Assembly: GCA_031841125.1 (NCBI GenBank)
Contig: CM063112.1
Coordinates: 22,780,603-22,844,602 of the forward strand
Direction of reading: 5' to 3'
DNA from: Acanthococcus lagerstroemiae
Taxonomy: Eukaryota; Arthropoda; Insecta; Hemiptera; Eriococcidae
DNA: 64,000 bases
Under the pieces are notes generated by a model. That model did no database searches, was not told the origin of the DNA, and worked only from the letters and a program-made list of their open reading frames with translations. This document shows, in pieces, positions 46,814-58,898 of this stretch. A program made the translations under genes and the position numbers. Numbering within the stretch: the stretch's first letter is position 1; each line of letters opens with the position of its first letter.

Positions 46814-47472
46814 TTAGCGACCCTCTCTACAGCAGCCTAAAGTGGCCAATCATAGAGGGGGCCGGGGGAAAAATATACACAAATTTGTACAAGAGGAAAT
46901 AATAAAAACAAAAAACCAAGAAAAACCTTAAATAAGAAAGGAAGATAATATAAAGGTAGAATATTGAGGAAAAGAAAAGGTGTTAAAGTGTGGAAGAGTG
47001 AAGAAAATTGTGGGAATGAGCTGGAGATGAAGATTAAATTACGATGAAATGATGAGATGTCACCTACAAGCCCACCTTGTCGCCCCACCGCCGAAGTCTT
47101 CATAAAACCCGAGTTTTCCGCTCCACATTTAACCTTGTAGTTCAGGAATGTAATGTAATCATGAGGAAGTTTTTCCCAAAAAAACTGAATAATGCCTTTT
47201 GTTTTACCATGTGCCAATCACTTCGGTAAGACTAATCCAACATTCCAAATTATTAGGAAGAATAACTCCCTAGCCTAACCGAAGGAGAATCATTCATCCG
47301 GCAACACCTCGTGCGTCTTCATTTCGGAAAAACTACTACATTTTTCGAGTCGTCCGTCCGACTTTCGACAAAACCTTTGGCCTACGACGTAAAAGTGAAA
47401 AATGATTTGCGTTTTGCATTTTCAAACTCGTGTATCCTCTTGTCTCATCTCATGCTCTCATTCTGTTCGCAG
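46814..47472. other. Intron 1, last 660 bp
   Basis: No repeat recognised. Ends with the pyrimidine-rich acceptor TCATTCTGTTCGCAG of the large exon. Confidence 0.5.
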
Positions 47473-48583
47473 ATTCGTCGCCATGTAGAGGCGCAGACCT
47501 GTACAACGAACCCAACGAACAACACGTGAAGAAATATAACCTGAAAGAGAAACGAATACTGGTCGAGTCGCACTCCAGCTGGTCCTCGCCCTCGTCGGCG
47601 CGCAGATGCAAGGAAGCCTTTCACGCCTCAAAGGAGAAACGCAACCCGCTGAAAAACACGAAATTAACGTACTTCCGGTCGGACGTGCAAGCCTCGTCCG
47701 TGTACATCAAGTCGGTCTACAACGACAACGATGCGCCGGAATCGATTGCTTCGTACGAGGGCGAGGAGCCGGATACCGCGGACCCGAAAGCGAACTCCAG
47801 GTCCGAGTGGAACCTCAACTCGTCGCCGGAGAAGCTGACGAAAGCGGATTTCTGTATCTCGTCGCGGCTGCGCGCCATATCGGATAAGTACCTGAAAAGC
47901 TCGACCAACCGTCTGCTGGCGAAGTTGTACCGCACCTCCGACAAACAGACGGGCGCCGAGAAAGACGACAAGCGGGAGAAGGAAAGCAAAAGACTGAGGA
48001 GCTTCTCGTACGGCACGTTACCAGGGCTGAAGGAGTTCCAAACGTTCCGCGACATCGAGCCGAAGAACGCGCCGGACGCGAACCCGGACTCCGTGTCCAA
48101 CATCGTCGTCGACGAGAACGAGGACTGCGACAGCGGCATCCTGGTGTCCAGTAACTCGTCCGTGGTCGACAGCTGCGCTTCGTCTACCTACAAACACACC
48201 GGCGCCTGCCATTTTCGCAGCGCCTCGCAAGACACGCCGGTGCCGGCCGAAGACAAGAGCGTCGATGAGTCGAAGTACCTGCGCCGGGACAGTCGCAACC
48301 TCTACTTGAAGTTCGTCGCCGAGAGCGAACCCAGCGAACGCACAAGACTGGAGTTGACCGAGCGGCAGAGGCGCAGACAACGGCTACCGCTGGAGGTCGG
48401 CCTGCACAGCGACGCGTCGGCGACGCCGTCACCGCGAGCCGACTTCGGAGGGCAGTTCAGGGTGGTCCGGCTGCGGCGATTGTACATAGACGACGACATC
48501 GGCATCGTGATCGAAAAGTTCGTTTCCGGCGAAAACGACGCTTTTGTAATTGTCAACATTCTGCCCGGAGGAGTCGCGCACAG
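47473..48583 (+). CDS. Large exon of multi-PDZ scaffold gene: linker and first half of PDZ1
   Basis: A 1,111 bp exon, open throughout, with many C/G third positions unlike the AT-rich surroundings. The acceptor is TTCTGTTCGCAG at 47472 and the donor is CACAG|GTAATG at 48583, entering phase 1 and leaving phase 2. It encodes about 370 residues. Most is charged, Ser-rich, probably disordered linker, including a conserved-looking RSFSYGTLPGLKEF segment. From 48456 it enters a PDZ fold: FRVVRLRRLYIDDDIGIVIE with a D-I-G-I carboxylate loop, then VIVNILPGGVAHR. The domain is cut by the intron just before the [11 protein letters not shown] segment, which lies 14.8 kb away at 63407. PDZ proteins bind C-terminal tails at membranes and junctions. 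Relationship to insect big bang / vertebrate PDZD2 is inferred. The ATG near 47430 is upstream of the acceptor and is not the start. Confidence 0.88.
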
Positions 48584-49782
48584 GTAATGAGAAATGGATA
48601 ATCCGATACTTCGCAGATTCGCATTTGAACCAAAATGTCTCAAAATACTCGTTTATCCTCTGAATTTTCTCATGTGCATAATTGTCCGGAATTGCTCAAA
48701 AATGCAGAGTTTTCCCAATATCATTAGTGGCGATAATTGTAAACCTATGTGGATGAAAGACCGCAGCCCCGCAGAGAGAAAAAGAGGGCTTGGGGAATTT
48801 CCACGGGCCCCCCTCCTGTTTAATTTGTTCTTATGTCAAGTGGGAAATGAAAGTTATAAGCGTATGAGGTAAGATTTTTCTTTCATGGTGTAAGAGTGAT
48901 TGCTGATTTGATGTATAGTATGATGTAGCCGTAAGCGTTGAAATTCAGGCCTTTTAAAAATATCGGGCCCCCCTGAAAGTCCGGGCCCAGTGTATTCCCC
49001 CCTTTCTCCCCCCGTCAGGGTTGAAAAACTGTGCTCTGCTACCACGAAGGAAACAAAGTTTAATGCTCTCTCACACACGTAGCCGACTCAGAGAAAACTG
49101 GCAGGTTCTCATTCATGTTCTTCGTTTTCCAAATTGGGCTCATTTTACTCGGAATTTTATGATTCGCAAAGATCTTGTAAATATTCCTAACGGCAATCAA
49201 CCACCCCCCCTCTCCCAAAAAAAAGGGGGGAAGGAAAAGAAAAGGTGAAACAAAAATCCCATCCCTAATAATTATATATCTTTTTTTTTCAAAAATTTTT
49301 GTCACGAATCGGGATTATTTTTTCAAGACAACCAATTTTACATAAATGAGACTCAATTTAGGTATGCGACTCTTAGTATGAAATTCGGTTTAATTTTCAG
49401 TCTCGTCAAATTTTCAAAATTTACGATTTTTTTTCAAATTCCTGTCGTCACTTTTCTATTAATTTTCCATGGTAACTGCAAGTTTTGAGAGGCTAACATG
49501 AATTCAATGTCCGGAGTCTTGAAGTGACACATTTTTCATAAAAATCAACCAGATTATTTTCATAATTGTGAGGATATTTAAAAAATGATCACTTAGTTGT
49601 GACAAAAACTGAACAATAGAAAGACGGTGTGGAGCTGAAAAATTGAACTAAATTCGAGAAAAACAAACTAGTGCGTAAAAATTGTGTTCGAATCATAGAA
49701 AATTGTAATCATCTCGGAAAAATTATCAAAAACTTATGACATCCATTTTGAAAACATGAAAACTCGGGTAAATTTCTCTCTA
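48584..49782. other. Intron 2, first 1.2 kb
   Basis: Non-coding. G/C-rich patches at 48765-48815 and 48955-49020 share GGGCCCCC-type words and may be remnants of a MITE. No exon seen. Confidence 0.4.
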
Positions 49783-52700
49783 TCTCTCTATATACTAAAA
49801 AAGTAAAATCCGCCGCCACCGCCGCCACCACCTCCGCGGGAAAAAACGCACTGCGGGTTGCCTATCTAAAAATCCGAAAAATTGCAGGGGCAGATCAGCT
49901 ACTTTCAAGGACATTCTAATATAAAAGATCTCCAAGTTTTAAGACATAACCGACATAAGAAGACATAAAAAAAGACATTTCTCTATGTCTCTATATACTA
50001 AAAAAAGTGAAATCCGCCGCCAGCGCCACCTCCAAAAAAAAAAACGAACTGCGGGTCGCCTACCTAAAAATCAGAAAAATGACAGTGGGAGATCAGCTAC
50101 TTTCAAGGACATAATCTCTCTATATACTAAAAAAGTAAAATCCGCCGCCACCGCCGCCGCCGCCGCCACCTCCGGGGGAAAAAACGCACTGCGGGTTGCC
50201 TATCTAAAAATCCGAAAAATTGCAGGGGCAGATTAGCTACTTTCAAGGACATCATCTGTTCTAATATAAAAGATCTCCAAGTTTTAAGACATAACCGACA
50301 TAATAAGACATAAAAAGACATAAAATGACATAATTACCCATAATCTTTAAGATAACAAGTCACTGCAGATTGCCTACCCGGCCCCTTAATTACTCAATTT
50401 TCCAGAGGTAGCGGTTGTGGAGGAAGCTCCTGAAGGGGGAGGAAAGCCCTTGGAAGATTGCAGGGGCAGATCAACTACTTTCAAGGACATACTCGGTTCT
50501 AGCATAAAAGATCTCCAAGTTGTAAGACATAACTGACATAATAAGACATAAAAAGACATAAAATGACATAATTACCCATAATCTTCAAGATCACAATTCG
50601 TTGCAGGTTGCCTACCCAGCCCCTTAGTTGCTCAATTTTCCAGGGGTAGCCTACCCTCAGGAGGGGGTTCATGGTTGAGAAGGGAACTCCTGAAGGGGGA
50701 GGAGGGCCCATGTGGGGGCGTGGGCTGTGGACGAAGATGAAGGCCCTGGGTGGGGCGGGAGTAAGAGGACCTGGTGGAGGAGAAAGTCCTTGGTGAGAGA
50801 GGGCACCTTGGAGAGAAATGGCCGTGGTGTAGGAGGGGCTGGTGGCGGGGTGGCGTCTTGAGGGGAAGGGCGCTCGGGAGAGGGGTGATCATGGTTGTGA
50901 GAGCTCCTGGGTGGATGGTCAGGGATCTTCAAGGGGGTTGGAGCGCTATAGTGAGGACAGGGGCTCTGATGGGAGATGAAGCCCAGGGGGTAGTGGTGGG
51001 TGAGAGGTCCTCATGGTGGAGGAAATCCTTGATAAGAGAGGGTGGCCATTGAGGAAGCTGGAGGTAGTGCTGTTCTAATCTAAAAGATCTTCAAGTTTTA
51101 AGACATAACCGACATAATAAGACATTAAAAGGCATAAAATGACATAATTACCCATAATCTTCAAGATCACAAGTCGCTGCAGGTTGCCTACCCGGCCCCT
51201 TAATAACTGAATTTTCCAGGGGTAGCCTACCCTCAGGAGGGGGTTCATGGTTGTGGAAGAAGCTCCTGAAGGGGGAGGAGAGCCCCTGTAGGGGCGTGGG
51301 TTGTGGACAGAGATGAAGGCCCTGGGTGGGGCGGGAGTAAGAGGACCTGGTAGAGGAGAAAGTCCTTGGTGAGAGAGGGAAACTTGGAGAGAAATGGCCG
51401 TGGTGCGGGAGGGGCTGGCGGTGGGGTGGGGTCTTGAGGGAGAAGGGCGCTCGGGGGAGAGGTGGTCATGGTTGTGAGAGCTCCTGGGTAGATGGTCAGG
51501 GATCTTCAAGGGGGTTGGAAGGCCATAGTGAGGACAGGGGCTCTGATGGGAGATGAAGCCCAGGGGGTAGTGGTGGGTGAGAGGTCCTCGTGGCGGAGGA
51601 AATCCTTAGTAGGAGAGGGTGGTCATTGATGAAGGAGGAAGTAGTGGTGGGTGAGGATCCTAGAGGTGCAGTCAAATTTTGGTAGATAATGGCCTGGGGG
51701 TGTAAGAGGTACTCATGGTGGAACAGGGAGCTCCTGAAAGGAAGGAAAACCACGGCAGTGGCGGGGACTGTAGAGGAAGATAAAGGTCTCGGGGGGGGGG
51801 ATGGTGTGTAAGAGGTCCTGATGGAGGAGGAAGTCCTTGGTGAGAGAGGCGGCCGGGAAGGCGAATGAAGGCCCTGGTGCGGAAGGTTCTGGTCCCGGGC
51901 AGGTGGTCTTGAAGGGAAGGGTTCTCATGGAGGAGGGTTGGTTATGGTGGTGGAAGCTCCTGGTTGGAGGACCAGGGGATCTTTGTGGTGGTTGAGCGAG
52001 GAGGCCCTAGAGCGATGGACCCGCAGAAGGGGAAGGCTGTAGAGAGGGACTAAGGCCGCCATTGGGGAGGTCATACTGATGAGTGAAGAGGTCTTGGTGG
52101 GGGGTGTGGTATGTGAACAAAAATGAAGGCCACAGTGGTGTGGGGTGGTCGAAGGACGTGGTCCTAATGGAGGGCACTCGTGGTGGAAGAGGGTGATCAG
52201 GGGAGACTAGGTGGAGGACTATGGCCATTGTGGGGGGAGGAGTTTGTGGCTGAGGAGGGTTGTGACTGTTGAGGTGTGACCGTGGAGGCGGAGAGCAACC
52301 ATGGTCAACGACGGGGTCGTGGTGGAGGAGGAGGAGGATTGTGATAAAGAAAGGATGGAAGAGGGTTCGTGGTGGATGATTGAGGACTGCTGATAGAGGG
52401 GGAGCAAAAGAAGCACAAAGCAAATCTCAACTCAGGAACAAAAGTTTCAGACCACACGGACGAGGCGCGAAGCGCCGAGTAAGGCCGGCACGAGCGAAGC
52501 GAGTGACGGCGGGGGGGTTGGGCCGCGAAGCGGCCAGGGGGCGAAGCCTCCTAGTCTATTCTAACATAAAAGATCTCCAAGTTTTAAGACATAACCGACA
52601 TAAAAAGACATAAGACATAATTAATTACCCATGATCTGACATAAAAAGACATATAATGACATAATTACCCATGATCTCCAAGATCTCAAGTCACAAGATA

Positions 52701-53756
52701 TAAGACATAAAAAACATATAATGACCTCTATATACGAAAAAAGTAAAATCCGCCGCCGCCATTGCCACTGCCTCTGGGAGAGACACTGCGGGTTGCCTAT
52801 CTAAAAATCCGAAAAATTGCAGGGGCAGATCAGCTACTTTCAAGGACATAATCTGTTATAATATAAAAGATCTCCAAGTTTTAAGACATAGCCGACATAA
52901 TAAGACATAAAAAATACATAAAATGACATAATTACCCATAATCTTCAAGATCACAAGACGCTGCAGGTTGCCTACCCGGCCCCTTAATTACTCAATTTTC
53001 CAGGGGTAGCGGCTGTGAAGGAAGCTCCTGAAGAGGGAGGAGAGCCCTTGGAAAATTGCAGGGGCAGATCAACTACTTTCAAGATATAATCTGTTCTAAC
53101 ATAGAAGATCTCCGTTTTAAGACATAACTGACATAATAAGACATAAAAAGACATAATTACCCATGATCGCCAAGATCACAAGTCAAAAGATATAAAATGA
53201 CATAGCCTAAAAATTAGAAAAATTGTGGGGGCAGATCAGCTACTTTCAAGGACATAATCGGTTCTAACATAGAAGATCTCCAAGTGAAGCCCCCTAGTAT
53301 ACTAAAAATGTAAAATCCGTCGCCGCCACCACCGCCACCTCCAGGAGAAAAAACGTACTGCGAGTTGCATACTTGAAAATCAGAAAAATTGCAGGGGCAG
53401 ATCAGCTACTACTCCAAGTTTTAAGACATAACCGACATAATAAGACATAAAAAGACCTATGTCATTATACGTATTTTTATGTCTTATTATGTCGGTTATG
53501 TCTTAAAACTTGAGAGATCTTTTATGTTAGAACAGATTATGTCGTTCAAAATAGCTGATCTACCCCTGCAATTTTCCTGATTTTCAGGTAGGCAACCCGC
53601 AGTACTTTTTTCTCCCGGAGGCGGCGGTGGTGATGGAGGTGGCGGATTTTACTTTTTTAGAGAGAAAAAATTAAAATCCGCCACCGCCGCCGCCACCTCC
53701 GGGAGAAAAAAACGCACTGCGGGTTGCCTACCTAAAAATCAGAAAAATTGCAGGGC
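49783..53756 (+). mobile_element. Helitron array (several 5' ends and fragments)
   Basis: 5' ends of the form TCTCTCTATATACTAAAA occur at about 49783, 49988 and 50115, with altered forms at 52727 and 53298. Each is followed by a CCGCCGCC-rich tract, CACTGCGGGTTGCCTA, GCAGGGGCAGATCAGCTACT and GACATAA words. A CCTAG 3' end at 53297 is followed at once by TATACTAAAAATG, a 5' end without its first bases. Around 53458 the array flips: 53458-53665 is in reverse orientation. Confidence 0.8.
50115..52554 (+). mobile_element. Complete-looking non-autonomous Helitron
   Basis: Starts A|TCTCTCTATATACT and ends at GCCTCCTAG|T (52554), the expected TC...CTRR termini inserted between A and T. Two GC-rich hairpins lie close to the end: GGCGCGAAGCGCC (52464-52476) and GGCCGCGAAGCGGCC (52521-52535). 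The interior has ~580 bp direct repeats (50905-51075 against 51483-51665) of GA-rich sequence. No Rep/helicase frame; it depends on a partner. Confidence 0.8.
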
Positions 53757-54529
53757 AGGGTTCCATTCTCTGAAAACCTGGAAAAGTCAGGGAATTTTGG
53801 AATTTTCAGCATTTTTCACCTAAAAGTCAGGGAATTTTGTAAAAAAAAAAAAAAAAATCGACTGCGATAATTTTGTAGTATTTCAAACAAATTTTACCCT
53901 TTTTGTTATAAATTAAAAAAAATTCCTTCGCTTCGCTCAAGCAGTTTTCTTACCTTCTTTGTTTCACCGGAGAGGGACGTGGGTAATACAACCCCCTCTC
54001 CGTCAGAGTAGTAGATACAGAGTGTGTTGGTGTGATGAAATCGTTTTCATGGTATTCGAGTATTTTGCGCGTTTTGTACTTTCCTAAACGTAACAGACCC
54101 TCCTCGAGTAACGACGTTACTGGTTGTCTGTTATAGAGTGTTTAGCAAGGGAATATTTTGACATATTTTGGCCTTTCTTGGAGAATATTATATGCGCATA
54201 TTTCACTGTTCTTAGGACATAAAATAATTTTCCCTGAATATGACGAAACGCGTCTCCCAATATCAGCTGTTTCGTGTTCTCATCTCATCCTGTTCGCGAG
54301 AATTTGAAAATCGGCGCGAAAAGACGCGAATATGAAAAACTATTCGGTCTAGCTTCTCTCCCCAGTGTAAAGATTTTTTTGAGGAAGTCGTAATGGAACG
54401 AAAATTTGAAAACCAACGATTTCACCTTCTGGGACATCCTGCCATCGGATTTTGCTTTGGTTCCCCTCTCCTTCGCAAATGTAGATAAGAGTGAATGAAA
54501 GGGACTTCTGAGCTTTTGGGGGAAGAGCA
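53757..54529. other. Possible MITE start, otherwise unassigned
   Basis: CAGGGTTCCATTCTCTGAAA followed by GTCAGGGAATTTT words (twice) resembles the end of a known insect hAT-MITE type, but no right end was identified. Confidence 0.35.
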
Positions 54530-54537
54530 GTGGCCAG

Positions 54538-54684
54538 CTAGGATTTTCTCAAGGGGCGGGGGGCAAAATAAGATTTCCAAGGGAGAAAAAGTCAAAAACT
54601 GAGGTATTTTTTACAAATCGCCGATATCAGAAACTATGTAAAAATATTGGGGCACGTGCCCCTCCCCCCGAAGCTACGTCACTG
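54538..54684. mobile_element. hAT-type MITE
   Basis: Ends CAGTGGCCAGCTAGG and GAAGCTACGTCACTG. Flanks share GGGGAAGAG, an 8-9 bp duplication. 147 bp. Confidence 0.8.
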
Positions 54685-54928
54685 GGGGAAGAGTAATTAA
54701 TCCACAAAATTTGAAAAAAAAATCTAAAGACCGCATAGTAATTATTATCGCGTTACGAAAGAGTCCATTGTTTTCAAATAAAATTTATTTATAAATATGA
54801 ACAAAATTGGTTTGAAAATTCGGAATTTTACTCCACTTTTCTACATAATTACGAAAAAAAAATTTATACATTTATCTCAACGCAGGGGGAGTTTATCTGT
54901 ACCGCGTCGATAAGATTCCGGGCTCAGA

Positions 54929-55909
54929 CAGAGGCGTTTTTACTGTTAGGCAACCTAGGCAGCTGCCAGAGCGGCAAAATTTTGAATTATCAGACAAAAA
55001 AAACATTTTTTTTTAATGAAGGAAAAAGGAATGAGAAAAGTAGAAAAATGGAAAAGGAATAAAATAGAAGAAATAACTACGCCATTTGAAAGATTTCTGT
55101 CATATACGAGGTGACCGAAAAATCTGTTCTTATTGAAAAACGCTTCGCAAAAATTTTCTAGTCAACTTATCAAGAAAATTTCTACTGCAGCGGCATTCCT
55201 GGTCCATTACTATTGAAACAATAGCCATCTTCCGAATTATCAAAGCGCACGAAATTTTTAGCAACGTAACAACCGAGAACTGACCCCACGAAATTGTAAT
55301 TTTTGTTTCATAATTAATTTCAATCATTTTCCCCTTTTTTCCCTCTGTAGTTTGCTACATAGAATTTATTCATGATGTATTCGGGCTGCTCAAATCGGTG
55401 GTATGCTGTTATCGTTTACCTTGTAACCCTGATCGAAGAAATATTTCATTTGCAGGCATACGAAGAAATCATCAAAATATTATGAAAGCAAAAGCGTTTC
55501 TCGAAAAAATGAATAGAACAAAAGAACAAAATTTATAGTATACAAAATTTTCCTTCCACTGAGACTATTTTTATTTCAATCTGATACATTTTTCTAAAAT
55601 GTGTGGGGTTTCAGTAGTTCCTTCTTTTCACGTGCCTAAAATTGTAGAGAGCGCCTCTATTCAGTATTATATCAATCAATCAGTATAATTAAATTTAAGC
55701 TAAGGATTATTTTCTTGACAGCGAAGTGAATTTAAGTCCGCAATTTGGTCTAAAGGGTATTGGCACTTTAGCAGCCTAGTTCATAGTCACCTGCCCATTA
55801 TGAATTGGGCGCACGTATGATTCCATGTGCTCCTACAACGTATTTTTAATCAAATGGAGCGGCAGATTTTATGTTGCCTAGAGCAGCTTCTTTCCCTAAT
55901 ACGCCTTTG
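54929..55909. mobile_element. hAT-type element, non-coding
   Basis: Ends CAGAGGCGTTTTTACTG and ATACGCCTTTG. Inner inverted blocks GGCAACCTAGGCAGCTGCC and TGTTGCCTAGAGCAGC. Flanks GGCTCAGA and GACTCGCA match only 5/8. Contains the dispersed repeat 55385-55660. Confidence 0.55.
55385..55660 (-). repeat. Dispersed repeat, inverted copy of 16490-16745
   Basis: Shares CGTTTACCTTGTAACCCTGA, AATATTTCATTTGCAGGCAT and TTTTCACGTGCCTAAAAT with the reverse complement of the 16.5 kb copy. Confidence 0.7.
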
Positions 55910-57139
55910 GACTCGCAATCGAAAAGTAAAAAATTCGGGACTTTCTTTTTGCGTTTATGAAATACATAATGAATAAGTTGAAACTTGAAACCTTTGAAAG
56001 TGAAAAATTTTATGTCATCGATGTGCTCATAGTCCTAAAGAGCTGTGTTTAATTCCTCAGTCTTATTCGAGAAAGTAAAAACGAGTTAGAACTTTTAATA
56101 CATGCCGTTGCAATTGTTGCGAAAAAAATTTGATATTGATCCGGAAGCAGAGTTCAAATACCTGTCGGTAAGAGTAGCATCGCCGTTCGCCGCATTCCCA
56201 AACGATTCTATTCAAGTAATGAAAATCAAACGGAAATGATTTTTTACCAGTTCTATATACAGGGTGTTCCGGGAGTGGACGATAAAACTTCGCCTGGTTA
56301 TACACCAGACTTAGTACATTGATGTTATAAGGGTTGCATCGCTCCGTAACTTAAAGGCGATGCGGCGTTGAAAATTGAAATTTAATTTTCGTGTATCGAA
56401 AAGTCGAATAAAATATGATAAATTTTGGTTTATTAAAATTCTGAATCAAGAGATAACCTACCATATTTGGTATCAAATTAAAGAAGAGATCCCAGCGGAC
56501 AAATTAAGACTATAACGAACAATTTTTACTCATCTGGGACCAAGTAAAATAAAAAAGAAGTTATGAAAAAAAAAATCAAAAATTGACGCGAAACACTATT
56601 TTTTATTGTAATTTGAGAAACTGACCAATCAACACCATGATATTTTAAGCTAAACAATAGCAGAAGGTTGCGCTCTTTCAAAACAGCTCAGTACTTTTAG
56701 TCTCTAAGTCGCTTCGTTTTAGAGTTCTTCGCAAAGAAAGTAAAAGGCTGAATTTCCATCACCTGATTTTAACAAAGTAAAACCAATGTACACTTTCTTT
56801 CATAAAATCTCTAGAAATGAAATACATTCACAAAATCTAATTTCTAATTGAAGAGAAGATTCTACCGAGTAAATTAGGACTGTAATGAGCTATTCTCCTA
56901 AATTGTAAGGACTGAGGAACATAAAATGGAAGTCGACAAAGTGATGAAAACAATGAATTTTCAACGTAACATTTGAAAATGATGGACAAAATAATTCTGC
57001 ATTTGAACCACCGTTTACAGCCTATGTTAGCTTTATTTTCAGTGACCAAAACTTTCTCAATCCTGCTCATGCGGCTCATCCTTCAAATAACGCACAACTG
57101 CGATCTTCCCAGTTTCTCTGAAATTTGTCGCACCCGATA

Positions 57140-57655
57140 AAGAATTTGGTTGCCCTGAAATTGCCCCGGACTTATTGCCCTGCAAAAGGCAACTGGTTGC
57201 CCTGTAATTGCCCTCCAGCACTCCAGCACCGACCAATCAGAACGCCCCATTTTACCATTGCGTAAAAAGGCAATATGTTGCCCTCAAGTTGCCATCTGAG
57301 TTGCCTTTTCAGATTGCCCCATGGTTGCCCTATCGGTTGCCCTTCTGGATTGCCCTCTTGTTGCCCCATAGTTGCTCTCTCAGTTGCCCTTCTGGATTGC
57401 CCTCTGGTTGCCCTCTTGTTGCCCTCTTGTTGCCCCATGGTTGCCCCATGGTTGCTCTCTCAGTTGCTCTTCTGGATTGCCCTCTGGTTGCCCCGTGGTT
57501 GCCTTTCTGGATTGCTCTCTTGTTGCCCAGTGGTTGCCCTTCCAGATTGCCCTCTTATTGCTCCATGGTTGCCTTCTCAGTTGCCCTCTTGTTGCCCCGT
57601 GGTTGCCTTCTCAGTTGCCCTTCTGAATTGCCCTCTTGTTGCCCTATAGTTCCCA
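57140..57655 (+). repeat. TTGCCC minisatellite
   Basis: About 500 bp of ~10-12 bp units TTGCCCYNTNGG, partly grouped as ~24-36 bp higher-order units (TTCTGGATTGCCCTC). Three open frames across it encode Cys/Leu/Pro-rich repeats and are not regarded as genes. Confidence 0.9.
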
Positions 57656-57869
57656 GGATGTCCTCAATTCAGTACTACTCCCCCATGAAGACACACTCAC
57701 TTATATCACAGGTGACAAAATGGAATAAAAGTGTAAAAGTCAAAGGCTATATTAACTGGAAAACAAGATTGAATATATACCTACATATTATGTAAAAGAA
57801 GGGAATGAGGATGTAATCCAATAAAAATCCTCAAAGGAAATGAAAATGAGGTACCTATCTCTTATATAT

Positions 57870-58898
57870 GGGTCATTCTACCGAAACCTTGATAATTCAT
57901 GCTTTTTTTGTTTAAAAAAAAATAAAGACAAAACATTATTACTTGTTTTTTCATCGAAATCATTTATATGCATATAATAGAACGTATTTATGAGGTTAAA
58001 CCAATAGCATACTTCCTAGCGGAGGAGACAGAGGGGGCTCAAAATGATAAGACCACTACGCTGAAGGAATGGCAGCCCACGTTGAAGGAACTGTTGGCTA
58101 TAGAAAGAAGTTCCTACGCGCACGCGTGCCCGTGTACTGTGAATACGCACGTACTCTTCCACACGCACATCAATGAACTCGTATCGGTGCTGCCAGGTGC
58201 TCCGGATTTTCTAGTCAATCTCCGGATTGATCGACCTTCGGCAAAAAATATCTGAATTTTTGAATAATGTCCGGAAAGTTTGGGAAAAATCCGGATTTTC
58301 GTTGTTTTTTCTCGTTTTGTGGTTTATTCAACGTCTGATTAGTTTGAAATATTTTTCTGTGGCTGACTGCATTTTCACTGCACTAAACTGGACTAGAAAA
58401 AATGTTTTCTCACTTTCTTACCTTAATAATTACTCAGTTTTCCTTCTACCCACAGCATCCTTTTTCAGAAATATTTGCTCTGTGTCTGTTTTCTGACTGG
58501 TTCTAATTTGACCATGGCGAAGGACAAAAAAGCGAGAGACACGTTTTCAAATATGGCTGCATTGATTCTGATCGAGTCTAAAACACGTACTGCATTACCA
58601 ACTTGTTCACTGTACTCACAAAAACTGTACACACGCATCAGTTTATCCAAACACGCAGAGATAATATTTACAAAAAAATTTTTGAAGCCCAATCCATGAC
58701 GAAGGACAATTATGTCGAAGGGATTTTTGATCATTTAAATGAGATTTCCAGAAGGGGTAGGGGCACGATACTTCAAATTAATAAAAAAGATACAATAATT
58801 TATCCTCTGAGTTTATACTGTATTAGAGGACCCTATTGTTTATACATTGCCAGATATCTATCTGGGACAAAAGTAACAAGGTTTCGGTAGAATAACCC
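57870..58898. mobile_element. Innermost inverted-repeat element, ~1 kb
   Basis: Ends GGGTCATTCTACCGAAACCT and AGGTTTCGGTAGAATAACCC. No clear target duplication. Short frames inside (57968-58255 plus, 58465-58734 minus) show no recognised domain. Confidence 0.65.

Noticed and set aside
47430..47472. ATG upstream of the large exon as a gene start
   Set aside because: It lies in the intron before a strong acceptor; the phase match with the 37855 exon explains the frame better.
47717..48643. Long minus-strand frames opposite the large exon
   Set aside because: Antisense shadows of a GC-rich coding exon whose plus-strand reading has PDZ motifs and splice sites.
57208..57795. 195-codon open frame on the plus strand
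   Set aside because: It spans the TTGCCC minisatellite; the Cys/Leu/Pro-rich repeats follow the DNA repeat and are open in all three plus frames.
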